Part shown: in pieces, positions 37,911-51,200 of the stretch
How the letters are laid out: every line of letters starts with the position of its first letter
Numbering within the stretch: the stretch's first letter is position 1
NCBI GenBank assembly: GCA_964017145.1
Contig: OZ024852.1
Coordinates: forward strand, 2,233,945-2,297,944
DNA length: 64,000 bases
Source of the DNA: Agrocybe praecox
Lineage: Eukaryota > Basidiomycota > Agaricomycetes > Agaricales > Agrocybaceae
Direction: 5' to 3'
The notes under the pieces: model-generated
The model's input: the letters and a program-made list of their open reading frames with translations, nothing else
What the model was told of the DNA's origin: nothing
Databases searched by the model: none
Position numbers and translations under genes: made by a program

Positions 37911-40900
37911 TTACATGGCCATCGTGTTCACAAATTCAAGCCAGGTAGATTGCATATTCGTGTCTGGCGACCCAGATACTCTTCGTTGCGACGATCCAGT
38001 ATTCGTGTCCAGCATCAGTGTCTGTTGCTGTTGTTGCTGTTGTTGCTCCTGAGAGAACATGTTTCCATTAGAGGAATATGAAGACGATGCAAGACCATAA
38101 TCGTAAACCGGGAAATATTGCGGGAAGTTGGAGTCAGTCTGGCCGCCCCCTGATGTGTCCATAGCACTGACAGGTGACGCTTGCTGCTGCGACGATGACG
38201 ATTTTTGTTGTTGGACTTGCAGTATATTTTGCATGGAATGCGGTGGCATGTATGATCCGGACTCGTTTTGGAATGGAGGGGATGGTAATGTCGACATCCC
38301 GTATATCGAGACTGGAGATATTTCTGTACTGTCTGACGAATACGACCTTTGTGGGTTTCCGGCCAAGGAGCTGTGTCCATACGAGCCGTGGCTGGACGAT
38401 GACTGATGCTGATGTTGCGAGTACAATTGCTGCTGCTGTGGTGCCTTGAAAGAATCCAAATATTCTCGAACACTAGGCGGAAGTTGATCGTGGATCCCAG
38501 GCGACAAAGGAAGAGGAACAATTGGATTCTGGGAAATGGGCGATCTTTCCATAAGGACTGGCGAGGACGGCTCCTTTTTGGATACGAGCCTAGTTTTGCC
38601 GCCCAAAACAGCCAGCTCGTCGTCGTCGGCGTCGGGTGAGCTTGGGCTGAAGGTGGGATTATGTCTGGTCAAAGGGGATCCCTTGCCCCTTCGGAATTCC
38701 TCCAGACTGAAATGGGCTTTTTCTTGCAGATGTAACATGATGTTCTAGAAGAAGACGACGTTTCAGAGTCAATAATGAGAGAATACCAACACGTAACGAC
38801 ACTGATACATACCAGGACTTTTCCAGCTCTGAAACCCCGTGCAGCCTTCGAAAAGAGCTCACACGCAGAATTTAATTGGACGAGTGCGGAAGGGGCCAAA
38901 CTCATGGATGGGCATCTGGTCACGATGGATCCCAGCACGATCTATCGAATGTTGCTGGTTAGAAAATCTCCATTTCTCTAAAGCTTGGCTTACGTACCGC
39001 ACATGAAAACATATGGGTCCACAAGAACCACATCCGCTCACTGGGTTCCTTCAGCTGTGTGTGCAAGTTCCTCATCATTGCTACGAGAGATCCGGCACTG
39101 CGATAAGCAGCAATGACAGACGTCCCATAAGGGCTTCCAAGGGGATCTTTCGGGTGATCACTAATTGCCCGGGCAAAGAAACTTCTATGCAAATAAAGCA
39201 GGTCTAATTCACCGGTGATGTAAGTAAAGTTACCGGTTTGTTGAAAAATGACATAACGTACTCATTTCGCGTATAGCCAAGACGATATGGCGTTGCAAAG
39301 TGAGCATGACAGTGTCCGGATACCCACCCGCTCGCGGTTCAGAATTCCCGAACCCGGCTACTTGAAGTATCGGGGGAACGGGGAAGGCTCGCAACTTTCT
39401 GTCCAATTGAAGGATAGTTGCATATGTTGGCATTTTAGCGCCGAAAGCTTGGTCATGAAGCAAAGTCATGCACTCCGAGGAGTAACGATGCTTCCATGAA
39501 TTGACTGGTGCGGTAGTCAATACACGTTGGTCAACCTGAACTGATTTAGTCAACTTACATGCTTTGTCGTCCGAATTATCATCTAAATGAGGCATTTTGC
39601 AGTCAAAATGCGGGGGGAAGAACGACGGAGGCCTGCCAAATGTCCAGCATTGCCATGAATCGTACGTGAACAATTCCCAGAACAATTCCCTGCGCCTAGA
39701 CGCCTCGACTGGATCGACCTTCCATTTACCACTGTCCCTGTCTAAAGTGTCGTATTTCAGCTATGTGAAACTGTGAGCAAATATACGAACTGTGTACTCA
39801 CGTAGGCCAATCTTTATGAATAATTGGGCGAGTCAGATATCGAGGTAACACATCAAAGCTAAAAATAGCTCACGCTTTGGGCAACCTTGACAGCAAGTCC
39901 CATTGTGGCCCAACGAGCACCGGAGCTTGTTCCATGCCGATCCACCAAGAAAAGATAGAACGTCATCAGATACTAGTGAGATGATATTACGATCAGCGAA
40001 CCATGTGATGAATAAAGCCAATTCTGGTAAAAGTACATACCAAAGCCTGGACTGCATTGATGGTGGGGTTGTCGAAGAACGAATGATGGAATAGGGCAGC
40101 CCTGGCAAGTTGGTGGTATTTCTCCGCGTCGAGGTTGTACGCGGGTAAATTAGAATTCATGAGAGAGCCAATTGCCAATATCATGAACATCAAGGACAAG
40201 CGATGGGCAAGAAGAGGATCATCAGGTATGGGCCCGACGTTTTGACTGTAGAATTGGACGTATACTTCACTATCAAATGATTCCATATTAATAGGGTTGT
40301 ACCTTGAGACAGTTATCAGTTATCATGACCACAGCCAGATCGTTGAAAGGGTTACCCACATCCATGCGGCATGTGTGAAATAAATAGATCGCAGTTCGAG
40401 GGCAATTTCCGCTGGTGGGAGATACCAGTAAAGGTTTTGAAGCCCAACATTTCCAGGGGTAGAGAAGTCAGAGATAGGCAAAGAACCTGCGCGGGCTAAA
40501 ATCTCAGGGGGCAGAATGTTCTGCAAGTTAACCAAATGGTCGTCTTGCTCAACCTCCTCCGGCAGTTCATTCTAAACCAGATCAGTTTTAGGGGTGAGAG
40601 GGATGATTCATCAAAACTCACTTCCAGGAAATACTAAGATGGGCGGTAAGTCAATGAGAGCCACGTAAACAAGGAATAGAATGGCCCAGGTCCTCACCCA
40701 AGAGTTTGCGGTATGCCCGTAATATTTCGTCTTTCCGGAAATTGCAATTGATAACGATCCAAAGGCATCCACGACGTCTGGATTCTCTTCTTCCTTGATC
40801 GTTACTGTGCTGCCCTTATTATTCACGTCTCGTTGCAGAGGCATCTTTATCTTCAACCGCTCCTCTGAAAGTAAAGGATGCGGCTCGGTAGACAGATGAT

Positions 40901-41386
40901 TGTGAGAAGCCCGTAGGGCATCTTCCAATTCTCGAATACGATTTGCAAGTTCGGATATCTTTTCGTGTAGCTCCTGAGTTGAAGCGAGGACAAACCTATG
41001 GTGCATTCCATTAGATACCAAAATGCGAGAAAATTCTCTGGCCGATGCACACCGATTTCCTTGTCCAGTAGTAAGCGATCCCTGATCTCATAGATTATTT
41101 GGCGAAATTCCAATTAAAGTCGGAAACACCCACATCAGGGCAAATGGCCCCACAGCCACGCTTAACACAGGAACTACATGGAATTTGTCGATCGCACCGT
41201 AGTTTGAGCCTGTATTCCGAATATGATGAATGTGTGTTAGATAAGTAGAGAACTTCACTGTCCGAACAAGTACCTTCGGCATTCAGCGCAGCTCAGACGA
41301 GTTGCACCCTTTCGACGTTTCTTTGTGGGGCTATCTGAGCCTCCAAGGCTATCCATTCTCCTCTCGTAGGGTGGAGGGGAGGGCAT
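37911..41386 (-). CDS. Zn(II)2Cys6 transcription factor with fungal-specific regulatory domain
   Basis: Fourteen exons on the minus strand: 41386-41274, 41209-41134, 41081-41053, 40995-40698, 40633-40622 (12 nt), 40571-40360, 40302-40041, 39972-39874, 39811-39802 (10 nt), 39741-39559, 39504-39262, 39203-38998, 38941-38813, 38744-37911; 901 aa. The binuclear cluster spans about residues 31-58: CAECRRLKLRCDRQIPCSSC then KRGCGAIC. A Leu-heptad helix (LHEKISELANRIRELEDAL) for dimerisation follows at about 85-110. The middle homology region includes AWMYNPINMESFDSE and IGLHRDSGKW, diagnostic of the PF04082 family. The last 250 residues are Ser/Pro/Gln-rich with an eight-Gln run, a likely activation domain. 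Target genes cannot be told from sequence. Start could also be the second in-frame ATG at 41356. Confidence 0.85.
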
Positions 41387-44300
41387 TAGACAATTTCAGC
41401 GGGTAATATGATGATGGGAGAAGAAGAAAAGGAACGGATGATTCTGTCGAGGTTCACAAGCCCTATGCCCGATTTCTAATGAGATAGCCGCACCTACATA
41501 TGTACAGGGCGGAGATGGCCGATCTGATCACTACCGATCTACTTCCGTCCCACGCGAGCGGCTGTGTCCCTTTTCCTCGAATTCCCTCCAACTGAACTCC
41601 ATTATTTCTCTCTCCTTCGTTTCACAGAAAACATTTAGAAATTAGACCTTGATACATACAGACCTTGCATTTTCCTTGGATGTTTTTCCTTCCCATTTGA
41701 CTCCACCCCGATATGCTTCTAATTATTCACCGTCTACTTTTCTTTTTAGAAATTTTAATGGAGTTGTGGGACCGTCCGCCTAATGAATCCCGATTTATCT
41801 GTCTCATGGGGTCAATTGGTAATTCTCGTCATCGAACCGTCATCGGAAAAGAGTACAAATTCAGCCCATTACCATCATACTCAAGTTATACGCTCATACG
41901 CTCCTTTCTTCTCTGCTCACGGTTTGAAGCTAATTTGCGACAAGTACGCTTGTCAACGTCATGAATCAGTCGATAATCTTCATCAAAGTACCCCGCTTAA
42001 TTCACGTAGGGTACACGTTTTTTCTGTTTGACCTTCACAATCCTCGAAGTACTCCGCGACCGACGGAACCATCATGATCAGGGATCAGCGTTACGAGCCG
42101 AAAAAAAACCACTGCACAATCGAGATAACGCCTAAGAGTGGTGTGTCAAATGAATATCGACGGCGCCGCGAACGTTTCATGTCTTGTCTTCTATCTTTCG
42201 CTAGATAACCGTTAGTCATTTGATCCGTTTACCTATCACTATCCTATCACGAAAAAACGACCTTTTTGAAGGAGCTGAAGCGCAAATACTTCCCGAGTAA
42301 GAAAACATGAGCACTAGATGGCAAATTTACGTGTCTCATAAATCAGAAAACGAGTATTAACTCGTCTCTAGGTATCTCGAGGCAGGTGCGGGACAGTGTG
42401 GGAACCTATTTATGAACATCTATAAAACTGAGCTAATTAGGGAAGATAGGGAAGGACATATGGAGTGGCCCAAACTCTTGAATACCGTTTCTCAATTGTG
42501 GAATGATTCTCTCAAGGTTATTTTCGTATGACGGGCTCTCTTGCGTGCGCTTACGTCCCGGGACCGATTATCCGAATCCATAGACAGGCTGTGCAGTCCG
42601 GAGAACGTTTTACTCCCAATTCTAGTCCGCGCACTTGCTCATACTTCTGCTTCTCTCTCGTCGAGGTCTATTGACGCGCAGATATTTGTTATCTTGGATC
42701 ATAATTCTGATCACGGTTCTTGATATTTGAAAATATCCCACTGTTTCAAGGTGCGTTGCGACGTCGAATCATATTTGACAGGGCTTATGACTGTCCTGAC
42801 CATGCTTCTCTATATTAATTCTGAAGAGGAACGGACAAAATCACGCATCATAGTTTATCCTGGATGCACTATCACAATGCTTCTGAAACTCGTGTTGTAT
42901 GTATGAACTGGGTAAGAAAGCATCATTCCTCGAAGTTACCCTCCTTTGATGAAGCCTAATAGTTGGGAACTAAAAGGTACGCCTCAGGTTCTATTTCGAA
43001 AAGTGGGGTTCAGCAGGTAGGATGGGGTAGCATGTAAAGGATGGTTGGGGTTCAGCATATCATGCCTTGTTCCTCGCGTGGTTATCACGGAGAAGAGCTC
43101 ATTACTGCCGATAAATGAAGAAACAGTGGATAGTCACTTGAGGCTCTCCACGCGTATTGCATACTTTACACATCTATGAGCCAGGGGGTAGCCACTGGGA
43201 AATCAGGATGCGCGCTTGAAATAGAAATAGCACGTCGGTTACCCGTTTCCCCTTAGAGTTATATACGCGCGCCAGGACCCTGTCCGAGAGCGAACACCAG
43301 GCGCGATGCTGGGGCCTTCGGGTGTCCGTCAAGCAAGGAAGGATGGGCGGCGCCCTTCGAGGTACGACCATGATATCCTCCTATGCGTTTCAAAGATTGT
43401 AGCTGGATGCTTTGAAGCTCTCGGAGCTAGTTTCCAGTCGGTAAAGTGGGTACCGAATAATTGCAAGTCATATCCTCAAATCAATCAGAGTCCCGCCGAC
43501 GTTCAATGTCAGCACAACCCATCATCACCAATTATGACGCCACATATTTTCGGCATAGGAAGAGTAATATCAAAGAGACAATCACATACGATCACCTACA
43601 ACTAAAACTTTAGATCGGGCTTTCCCACTTTGCATTTGAGCTTATCGATATATGTAGCAAGATGCAGGGTCGCAGTAGCCCGCCATACCCTTACTTATGT
43701 TTATGTCAGACGGTAAAGGACGGTAAAGAACCAGAACCACGTTTGCTGCCGATCGCACAGGCACCCGGATATTGCTATTTATGGATTATTTTTTCCCATT
43801 CCGAGATATTTATTTCAAATCGGTTTGAATCACGTTGTTCGCAAAGATCGGGAGATCATGCAATCCAATCGAATTGCAATTCGTGTAAAGGGGTCGTGGA
43901 ATGTATTGTATGCCACTGTTTAAATGAGTGCTGAAGCGTTGAAATTCAGTCAAAGGTTATTTTTTCTAATCGTCGAAACAAACCGTCGGATCCGTCGGAT
44001 TTGCGTACTGAATTCCCATGTTATTGTGCTTCTTTTCCGTTGGAGCCGCCTTCAGCGCCGCGGCACATAGCTGTCTTGACCTTGCTCGTGTGCCAGTGGG
44101 CAGAAATTTCAATTGATTTTTCCGGAGCCTCTTCAAATCCTTGTTCGTGTTCAATATTTCTTGAAACTCTCGGTAATTCATTGCTTCCGTGACGAAGTCC
44201 TCTAGTGATCGAGCGGCACACATTATACAGAAAATAAACATTTGCCCCTTGCGGATTACTCTCTTTTCTCTGTCCAAAATGAAGGATGTGCCTGTGGACC

Positions 44301-45038
44301 TGATAGACAAAAGCAAAACTTGGCAACGTCTCCGAGACCACCTGGATAATTGACCATCATTACATACTTAACTGTTTGTCTTGTATCCACTGATAGAATC
44401 GAGGGAGGTGGTCTACAGCCGTGGGATTGATGAACTTGAGCTCAGACACTCAATAGTGGGCAGATATTATGGTATAAATCTTGTTATTTGAGCCTCTGAT
44501 CATGACCTGTCCAGAGTTGATATTGTCAGTGAGTATAGTATACGTTTAGTAATGCTTGATGCACAACAGTTATATCACTCATACTCAATACCTCAGCCAT
44601 GGCAACCACAAATTTGTACTTTTGCGGAGTGGATGGCTTTGAAGGCACAGATTGTCTAGGGTGGACTCGTCCACATTAATTGGGTGTCTCTAAACATCGA
44701 GTAAAAACAGAATTTTAACGACATTAATCCACGAAAGAGCTTGAAAGATCTGCTTCTAAAAAGAAGTACAACAGTAAGCTACATAATAACGTTTCGGGAA
44801 ATGTGGGGACGGGCGCCTAACGACGTTAATCTATTGATAGAACATCTAACAACGGCATATCAAGTTTCACCATTCCTAATTGAAACAAAGCTACCAACAA
44901 CCCAATCCCATAGATCATCTAGGACGTAAAATGCGGAAATGCGAGTATATATGATGCAACAACCAAGTAGATAAAGGGGACATGCTTAGCCGCACTTCAG
45001 TAGAGACCGCCGCAAGGATGACAAACTGATTAAATGGA
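41387..45038. other. Gene-free region of about 3.6 kb
   Basis: Contains the promoter of the Zn2Cys6 gene at its left edge. The only frame of interest, minus strand 43966-44316, gives a hydrophilic C-terminal-like segment but no start exon or family could be assigned. The rest shows no coding signal. Confidence 0.4.
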
Positions 45039-46149
45039 TCAGTCCACTAGTTCAGGGAAGACTCGCGCTAACGTTTCTTCGCATCCACCACGAAAGACGG
45101 ACGTAGCCGTCGTCTCATCTTTCTCAGAAGGATCAAGGTTGAACACGGCGACGTGTCCTTTACGCCTCGTAACGCGATAGGCATATCCAGCGGCAGGGTG
45201 TACCTAGTTTGAAATCAACTTGCCTGTCTCACAGATAAGGAAATAGAGAATCAGAATGCAGACCGTAGATGAAGTACCAATAACCAAACACATATCGGCC
45301 TTGAACACGAGCTGGTTGATTTCGTCTAGGTGGTATGGTTTTTCTCCGAACCAAACAACGCCAGGCCTTGCTAGCGACTGACACTCTGGACACCGAGGCA
45401 ACTCATCCAATGGAATATCGTGGTCCTTCGACCCAGCGTCAGTATAATTTTGTATATCTTCTTCAGCCTTGCCTAAAGCTGGACAGAGGGGGGTCGAGAA
45501 ATCTTCCGCGCGCCAATCACACTTCGTGCATTGTACCTTAAATAATTTACCATGCATCTGCAGAATGGATCCCTTTTTGGAACGATATCCAGGCCCTGTG
45601 AGATTTTTCTGTGCCAATGAAGCTTCGACTTCGCTAGCTGCTTTGAGCGACAGTCGATCGACATTTTGGGTAATCAGGTGGAAAGATTGGACAGCGGGGG
45701 AGACGGTCTTGAGCACATTGGGTATAGCGAGTTTGGCGAGGATCCGATGGGCCAAATTTGTTTGAGCTTTCAAAGCTCTTTTTGATATGGTATAAGAAAC
45801 ATGATAATCGCGCAATAGACGACCAGAAGACTCACTTTTGACGACGGTAATAATAGAATTGCCACACAAGCGAAGGATTTTCATTGAATGCTTCTGGCGT
45901 GGCAAGATTAGTTGCATCTAAGGATCTCCACATTCCACCACCATCTCTGAATGTCGGGATTCCTAAATCATTTCGTAAGCAACTCCTGACATCAACAGAA
46001 GAAAAAACTGTCAATAATCTCCTGGCAGAATGCGCACCTGAGGCTGCTGAAAGACCGGCACCGGCAACAACAATGATGTATTTTGCTGCGGCAAATGCTT
46101 CTCTGAACTTGGTTACCGTTTCGGCATTGGTACCTGAATCTACTTCCAT
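45039..46149 (-). CDS. SIRT5-type sirtuin, NAD-dependent lysine deacylase
   Basis: Four exons on the minus strand: 46149-46038, 45962-45836, 45777-45264, 45203-45039; 305 aa. Motifs in order: [22 protein letters not shown] (NAD loop, residues 29-50), FYYYRR (73-78), [15 protein letters not shown] with the catalytic His, CTKC...CPEC zinc site, PGVVWFGE and VIGTSST. The Tyr-x-x-Arg in FYYYRR aligns with Tyr102/Arg105 of human SIRT5, which bind succinyl and malonyl groups, so desuccinylase/demalonylase activity is likely rather than plain deacetylation; this is inference from two residues. No mitochondrial presequence is obvious. The last intron uses a poor donor (GTCTGC). Head-to-head, at about 1.5-2 kb, with the orphan and STAND genes. 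Confidence 0.9.
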
Positions 46150-47721
46150 CGAAGAAAACAAGAATATTGCCTGGCGTAGTATTGGCGATACGGAATTTCG
46201 AAGTTACCGGACAATTGCGGGGAGTGGCCGGGGCTGACAAAGCGATTGCTGCCGGTGCCCTGCCACACCAAGCAGGTTCTTGTGCCACTATATGTTCAAA
46301 GTCAAGGTTTGCGAGTAACACGTTGAAACTTGCTTATAATTGTTCATCTAGTAGGCAAATGGACTGTTCCTTCACACAAAATAATCCGAGACTACCTTTA
46401 GGACAGACGGCGAACGCGATATGTCACCTATGTCACGTCAAACGTGACGACTCCCCGTATGATTCCGAGTCTTCCCGTTCAGAGAACATTCCTCTGCATG
46501 ACTGTCAACGTTCAACGTTCAAACGTTTAACACTGACAAATGTCTCTCGTCTGCTATATTGATTTTCTAGGAGAACATTACACCTTGGATTGACCTTGCT
46601 TAACTCGTCTGGTTGTCAAACTGTTGTCGTAACTCTGGTCAGTTCGTGTCTCCGTTGTCTCTCCGAAAAGATATCTTTCTTGCCTTATCAATATTCTCCT
46701 GGACTCAGGGTCAAACGTCCAGTAATCTGTTTTGATCTTCTTGTCTTTATCGTTTCGCCGACTGCCTAGTATATGGCCGATCTTGTTCTTCGCGTGTATT
46801 GATGAATCTAATCGGCCGCCTTTGTTATAGGTCCTTTCCGGTCATCTGATGACGCTCATCATCCTCTCAAATATACATTATACACCAAATGGCTTTTTTA
46901 CCAGAGATGCGAGAGCACTAGGAAAATGCAGTGCGGAGGCTGTATACAATTCCAAACGGAACTCGTTCTAAGCAACCAATGTGTAATATGTACCAAGCTA
47001 GCTGAAGGTTGTCTTTTCACTCATGGTCGGGTTCTTTCACTGATTGCGGCTTTGAGTCAGTCGAACAGAAACTAAACACTACCTATCTTTTACCTCTCAC
47101 TGGGTCCTATTTCGGTTCTCGAACGTCGTTGCCTGAGTATATCTCAACTTTGTCTCTGTTTATAAACGTCTAAATGCGTCGGTTAAGCTTTGCTATCCCA
47201 AAATTCCTGTGTTTTTCTCGCTGCTGCTGCCAGAACAGGTACGCACACCGAGCGTAGGGATTTCTCTTAATGAACTGGTCTTAGGACATACACTCCGTGA
47301 TCTTGCGCTCCATGATCTTGCGCGTTTCCATGAGAAATTTCCATAACTGACTCCAATTTTTTCATCGCAGCTGCACACTCCAATGATTGCCTCCGTTTTT
47401 AGGTGCGTGCCTATGTGACTCTCATCTTTCTGGAGCTTCTTCATGAGCCCTCACGAATCGTACATCGGCATAGATGATCCGAAAGCCATCTGACCGTGAC
47501 CAATCAACACACGCAATATATACTGTACTTGTGATTCTACGAGTCTGCGTTTATAGCTGGGATTCGATTTCTGCAAAGTAAAAGTCCTTGGTCTCTGTTC
47601 TCCTTACGTTCTGCCGCTTGCTAAGACACAAGATCTCTCATTCTTCATTTTACTTTCGATATACGAAGAGTAGCGGCTCACATTGGCGTCGCGAGCGAGG
47701 GTTGGAACTTGGTTAGGTCAG
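46150..47721. other. Spacer between the sirtuin and the orphan gene
   Basis: Holds the sirtuin promoter at its left edge. A 131-codon plus-strand frame at 46167-46562 overlaps the sirtuin 5' leader in antisense and has no family features. No other signal seen. Confidence 0.35.
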
Positions 47722-48007
47722 ATGAAGCATATGTACCAGGGATATAAAATACAGGGTACGATATGGCGGTATGTTGAACAAATTACGAACGAATTGGGTC
47801 GCTTCAAAGCATGGAGTGCAAGTGACGTTAAATTCCGACGAAGTACGTACTTTTTTTTTTTTCTTTTCATAATCTGTGTCGACAGAAACAAACATTGAAC
47901 TTCACATCCAGCGCTTCAGCCTACAAGATGGATTTTCAGAAGAACTAGAAGCCATAATCACAAGTGAAGAGGACGGAAATAGTTACCGACAAAGGGTCAG
48001 ATTGTAA
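47722..48007 (+). CDS. Small hypothetical protein, two exons
   Basis: Exons 47722-47842 and 47886-48007, joined by a 43-nt GTACGT...CAG intron with a long T tract; 80 aa. The product begins MKHMYQGYKIQG and ends SEEDGNSYRQRVRL. The second half is acidic and helical in character. No domain recognised. Support comes from a clean in-phase splice that extends the frame to a stop, and from strand agreement with the STAND gene starting 239 bp downstream. It could instead be a remnant of a larger gene. Confidence is low because the protein is short and unmatched. Confidence 0.35.
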
Positions 48008-48245
48008 AGGTCGGCGAATCTAGCGCCTACTAAAAGTACAGATTATGGTGGAAATGTTTTTTTCAAGATAAAGCCGGAAGATTATAGAGACTGAACAATA
48101 ATGAACTTTTCTCCTTGTCCTATCTTTCTGACTGCAAGGCTGTGTCTCTAAAAATAGTTTCCAGACGGCGGAGAGCTCGGCGAGTCACTTAGTACTATGG
48201 GCAACGAATCCCATTCAAACGCCGCCAGACTTGTTCTTTCCCACC

Positions 48246-51200
48246 ATGAGCGCTCTATCGATGGACAACCCGTTGCTTATTCGCGCAAAGATATCTAGTA
48301 AGTTGTTCATGAATTGTGTTTCGAGCATGTTTATAAGTATTAACGTTCTCGCCCCCAAGCCCTCGTGGTTAAAGGCAAAACGAAGGCTTTGAAAAAAGAC
48401 AGATACAGGCACTTTGCAGTGATCGAGAAGGATGGCGAAAAGGTGGCAGAGAACGAGCATACGAAGGCTTCACAAGAGACTGGCGAGGTCAAGGTCGAAT
48501 GGAGTGTTGATCAGGAAATGTATGTGGTCACATCCAAGTCATTGTATCGTGTACATATTAATAAATGAATCAAAATCAGACTACTTGCGTTGTCATCGAC
48601 AATCAAAGTTACCGTCTACAGTAAAGGTCAACTCTTCTTCAAACATGGAATAGGCCAATATGAAGGGCCCATAATGGATCTTATTGGAAAGAGTGAGTGT
48701 CTGCGTCCTTCCAACCCAGCCGAACTTAATATTATCTACCTTGTCAAGATGATCCGTTTCCGTTGAAGACAGAGGACGGCGAGACGACCAAGTCGAACAT
48801 TATGATCAGCGTTGCGCTTATTACTAGCCCTGATCCACTCAACAACGTCGCTCAGGTCATGACTACTGTTGATGAGGAACTCTCAGCAATGAAAAACTGG
48901 AATCTTGACGCACCCGGCGTTATAAATTTCAAATCCATAGTCGGTGGGATTCTTCAGGTGACCAAAGTCATTATGGATCAAGTAGTTCACGTAAGTGCAG
49001 TCAATTATGCTACCTTAGGATCAAGTAGGCTAATTATGCAACTAGGCACATCCTATTATCAAGGTCTCTTGGTCAGCGTTTGCATTTTTGTACCAGGTGC
49101 GCCGGCTGGGCTTTTTTTATACAAGTTATTCAAGTCAAGTTATTAATCTCAAATCAATCTCTGAAGGCTGTGGAGAAAACTGCTGTCGAAGATGAAGCAG
49201 TAAAAAATCTTGCAGAAGGCCTTCGGGAAATGCTAGGAGTTGCAAGTGTTAGCCCTGATTTACTCATTATCAAGGGGACAACAAATGTTATTTCGGATAT
49301 CAGTCTCCTTTCTCTCAAAGTTGCATCAGCTATTCATGAGTATGCTGGGCACAAGAGCTTCATCAGTAAATTTTATTTTATTTTATTTTATTTTAAAAAA
49401 GCTAACATGGGCTATGATAGAGCGTGTCACTGTTCTTACTTTGACTGGCTCTTTGCATTCTCGCATTACAAAATATGATGCAGAATGCAAGGGTTTGTTG
49501 CAGAAGTTTGACAGAAGAATCATAATGGGAACTCATAGAGGTATAGGTGTGTAATTTGAACACAAGGCATTACAATTGCATTGCTGATAAGCAGAATAAC
49601 ATAGACAAGCTTACTGAAATTATGGTAATAATTTTCTGCAATAATGTGTCTCTATACTAATTTCTATTCAAAAGACTACCACAACTAGTGGTAGTAAGAT
49701 GCCACAAGTAAAGCTGTTTAGGCCAATATCAACCACCCGCTTTGTTGGCCGCCATATGGAGCTAATAAAGCTCAAAGAGCATTTTCAAAACAAAAACAGT
49801 GGTGATAGATGCTCATTTCTGCTTCATGGCATTGGGGGTATTGGAAAAACTCAGCTTTGTTTGCAATTTGTACAAATAGCTCAGAAAGAAGGCCTGTAGG
49901 TTTAATTTTCCTTTTTTATCTGCATACTTCTTATAATTTCTTGTCAAGTTTCTCTCAGATATTCTTCATTGATGCTGAATCAGAGTCAAATCTGATTTCT
50001 AGTTTTGAGGCTATTTTTCAAAATACACCAGCCCTTATCTCATCTGGGCTCCCACAATCACCCAGAATGGTTCTTGATTGGCTATCCAAGCTAGAAGAAG
50101 AATGGCTTGTGGTATATGATAATGCAGAGAACTTTATATCTGAATATCTGCCACCAGGGAATAGAGGTAATATTTTAATGACCAGCCGGAATCCAGGCCT
50201 AGCACGGCACACATCTGGATTTCAAATGGCTGTAGATCAAATGTCTAAAGATGATGCTCTTTCTCTCTTTAAATCATCTGGATGTCATATCAATCTTTCT
50301 CCAGAGGATGAAACCATTTGTGAGAAGATTGTTATAGCTCTACAATTTTTTCCACTTGCTATTGACCTTGCTGGAGCATATACTGCTGCTGTTACTGGAT
50401 TCTGTGACTTACATGAATATTTGGAGTTAATTCATCAGAAAAGTGCAGATATTCTTAATGCTTTTGATACTGCTAAAGCCACACCATATCACAACACTCT
50501 TCATGGTGCATGGGAGGCATCTATACAAGCAATAGAAGCTAAAGCTATTTCTTCAAGCCCAGGATATGAGGCTGCACAAGCTGCAATTACTCTTCTTCAG
50601 ATTTTTGCATTTATGCATCATAGCAATATTGATGAAGACATATTCAAGAAAGCTGCTATTAGCTATAATGCTAATGATTATCTAGATGATTTTTCTAAAC
50701 CTCCCATATTATCTGCTGAATTACAAAATATTCTCAGATTGAATGAAGATAGAATATCTTGGGATATAAGTCTGTTCAGACAGGGAATTCAGATTCTCTG
50801 TTCTTCTTCTTTGATGCAGAAAAATGAGAATAAAAGAAGTTATTCAATCCATCCATTGATTTATGCATGGAATAGGAGTAGAATATTATCTTTAAATCAA
50901 TTGAATATATGCAAAGAAGCATATACTGTCCTTTTGTCTTCAGTGTCATTAGAAGATACAGATGATGCATTAATTCCTCTTCTTATTCCACACATAAAGG
51001 CAAACCAGCAATATCAGCTTACAGCAGCAAATGTAGATGAAGCATACAGTGACTATCTATATGAAAGGCTTCAGTATGTATACAAGTATGCAAATGAGCA
51101 CAAAGATCAAGAAAGCTTGCTCCATAAAATGATTGAGGTCAGAAGTAGCACTCTTGGTGCCAATCATCCCAAAACATTGGAGAGCAACATGCTATTAGGA

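Noticed and set aside
43966..44341. Minus-strand frames of about 105-116 codons
   Set aside because: Hydrophilic and protein-like in places, but no start exon, family or supported splice could be found.
48197..48297. Earlier ATG at 48197 for the STAND gene
   Set aside because: Its frame is phase 2 at the donor and hits stops with every nearby acceptor; the ATG at 48246 splices cleanly.
49240..49554. Separate 104-codon frame inside the STAND locus
   Set aside because: Its second half is exon 7 of the STAND gene; the rest is intron and an out-of-frame part of exon 6.
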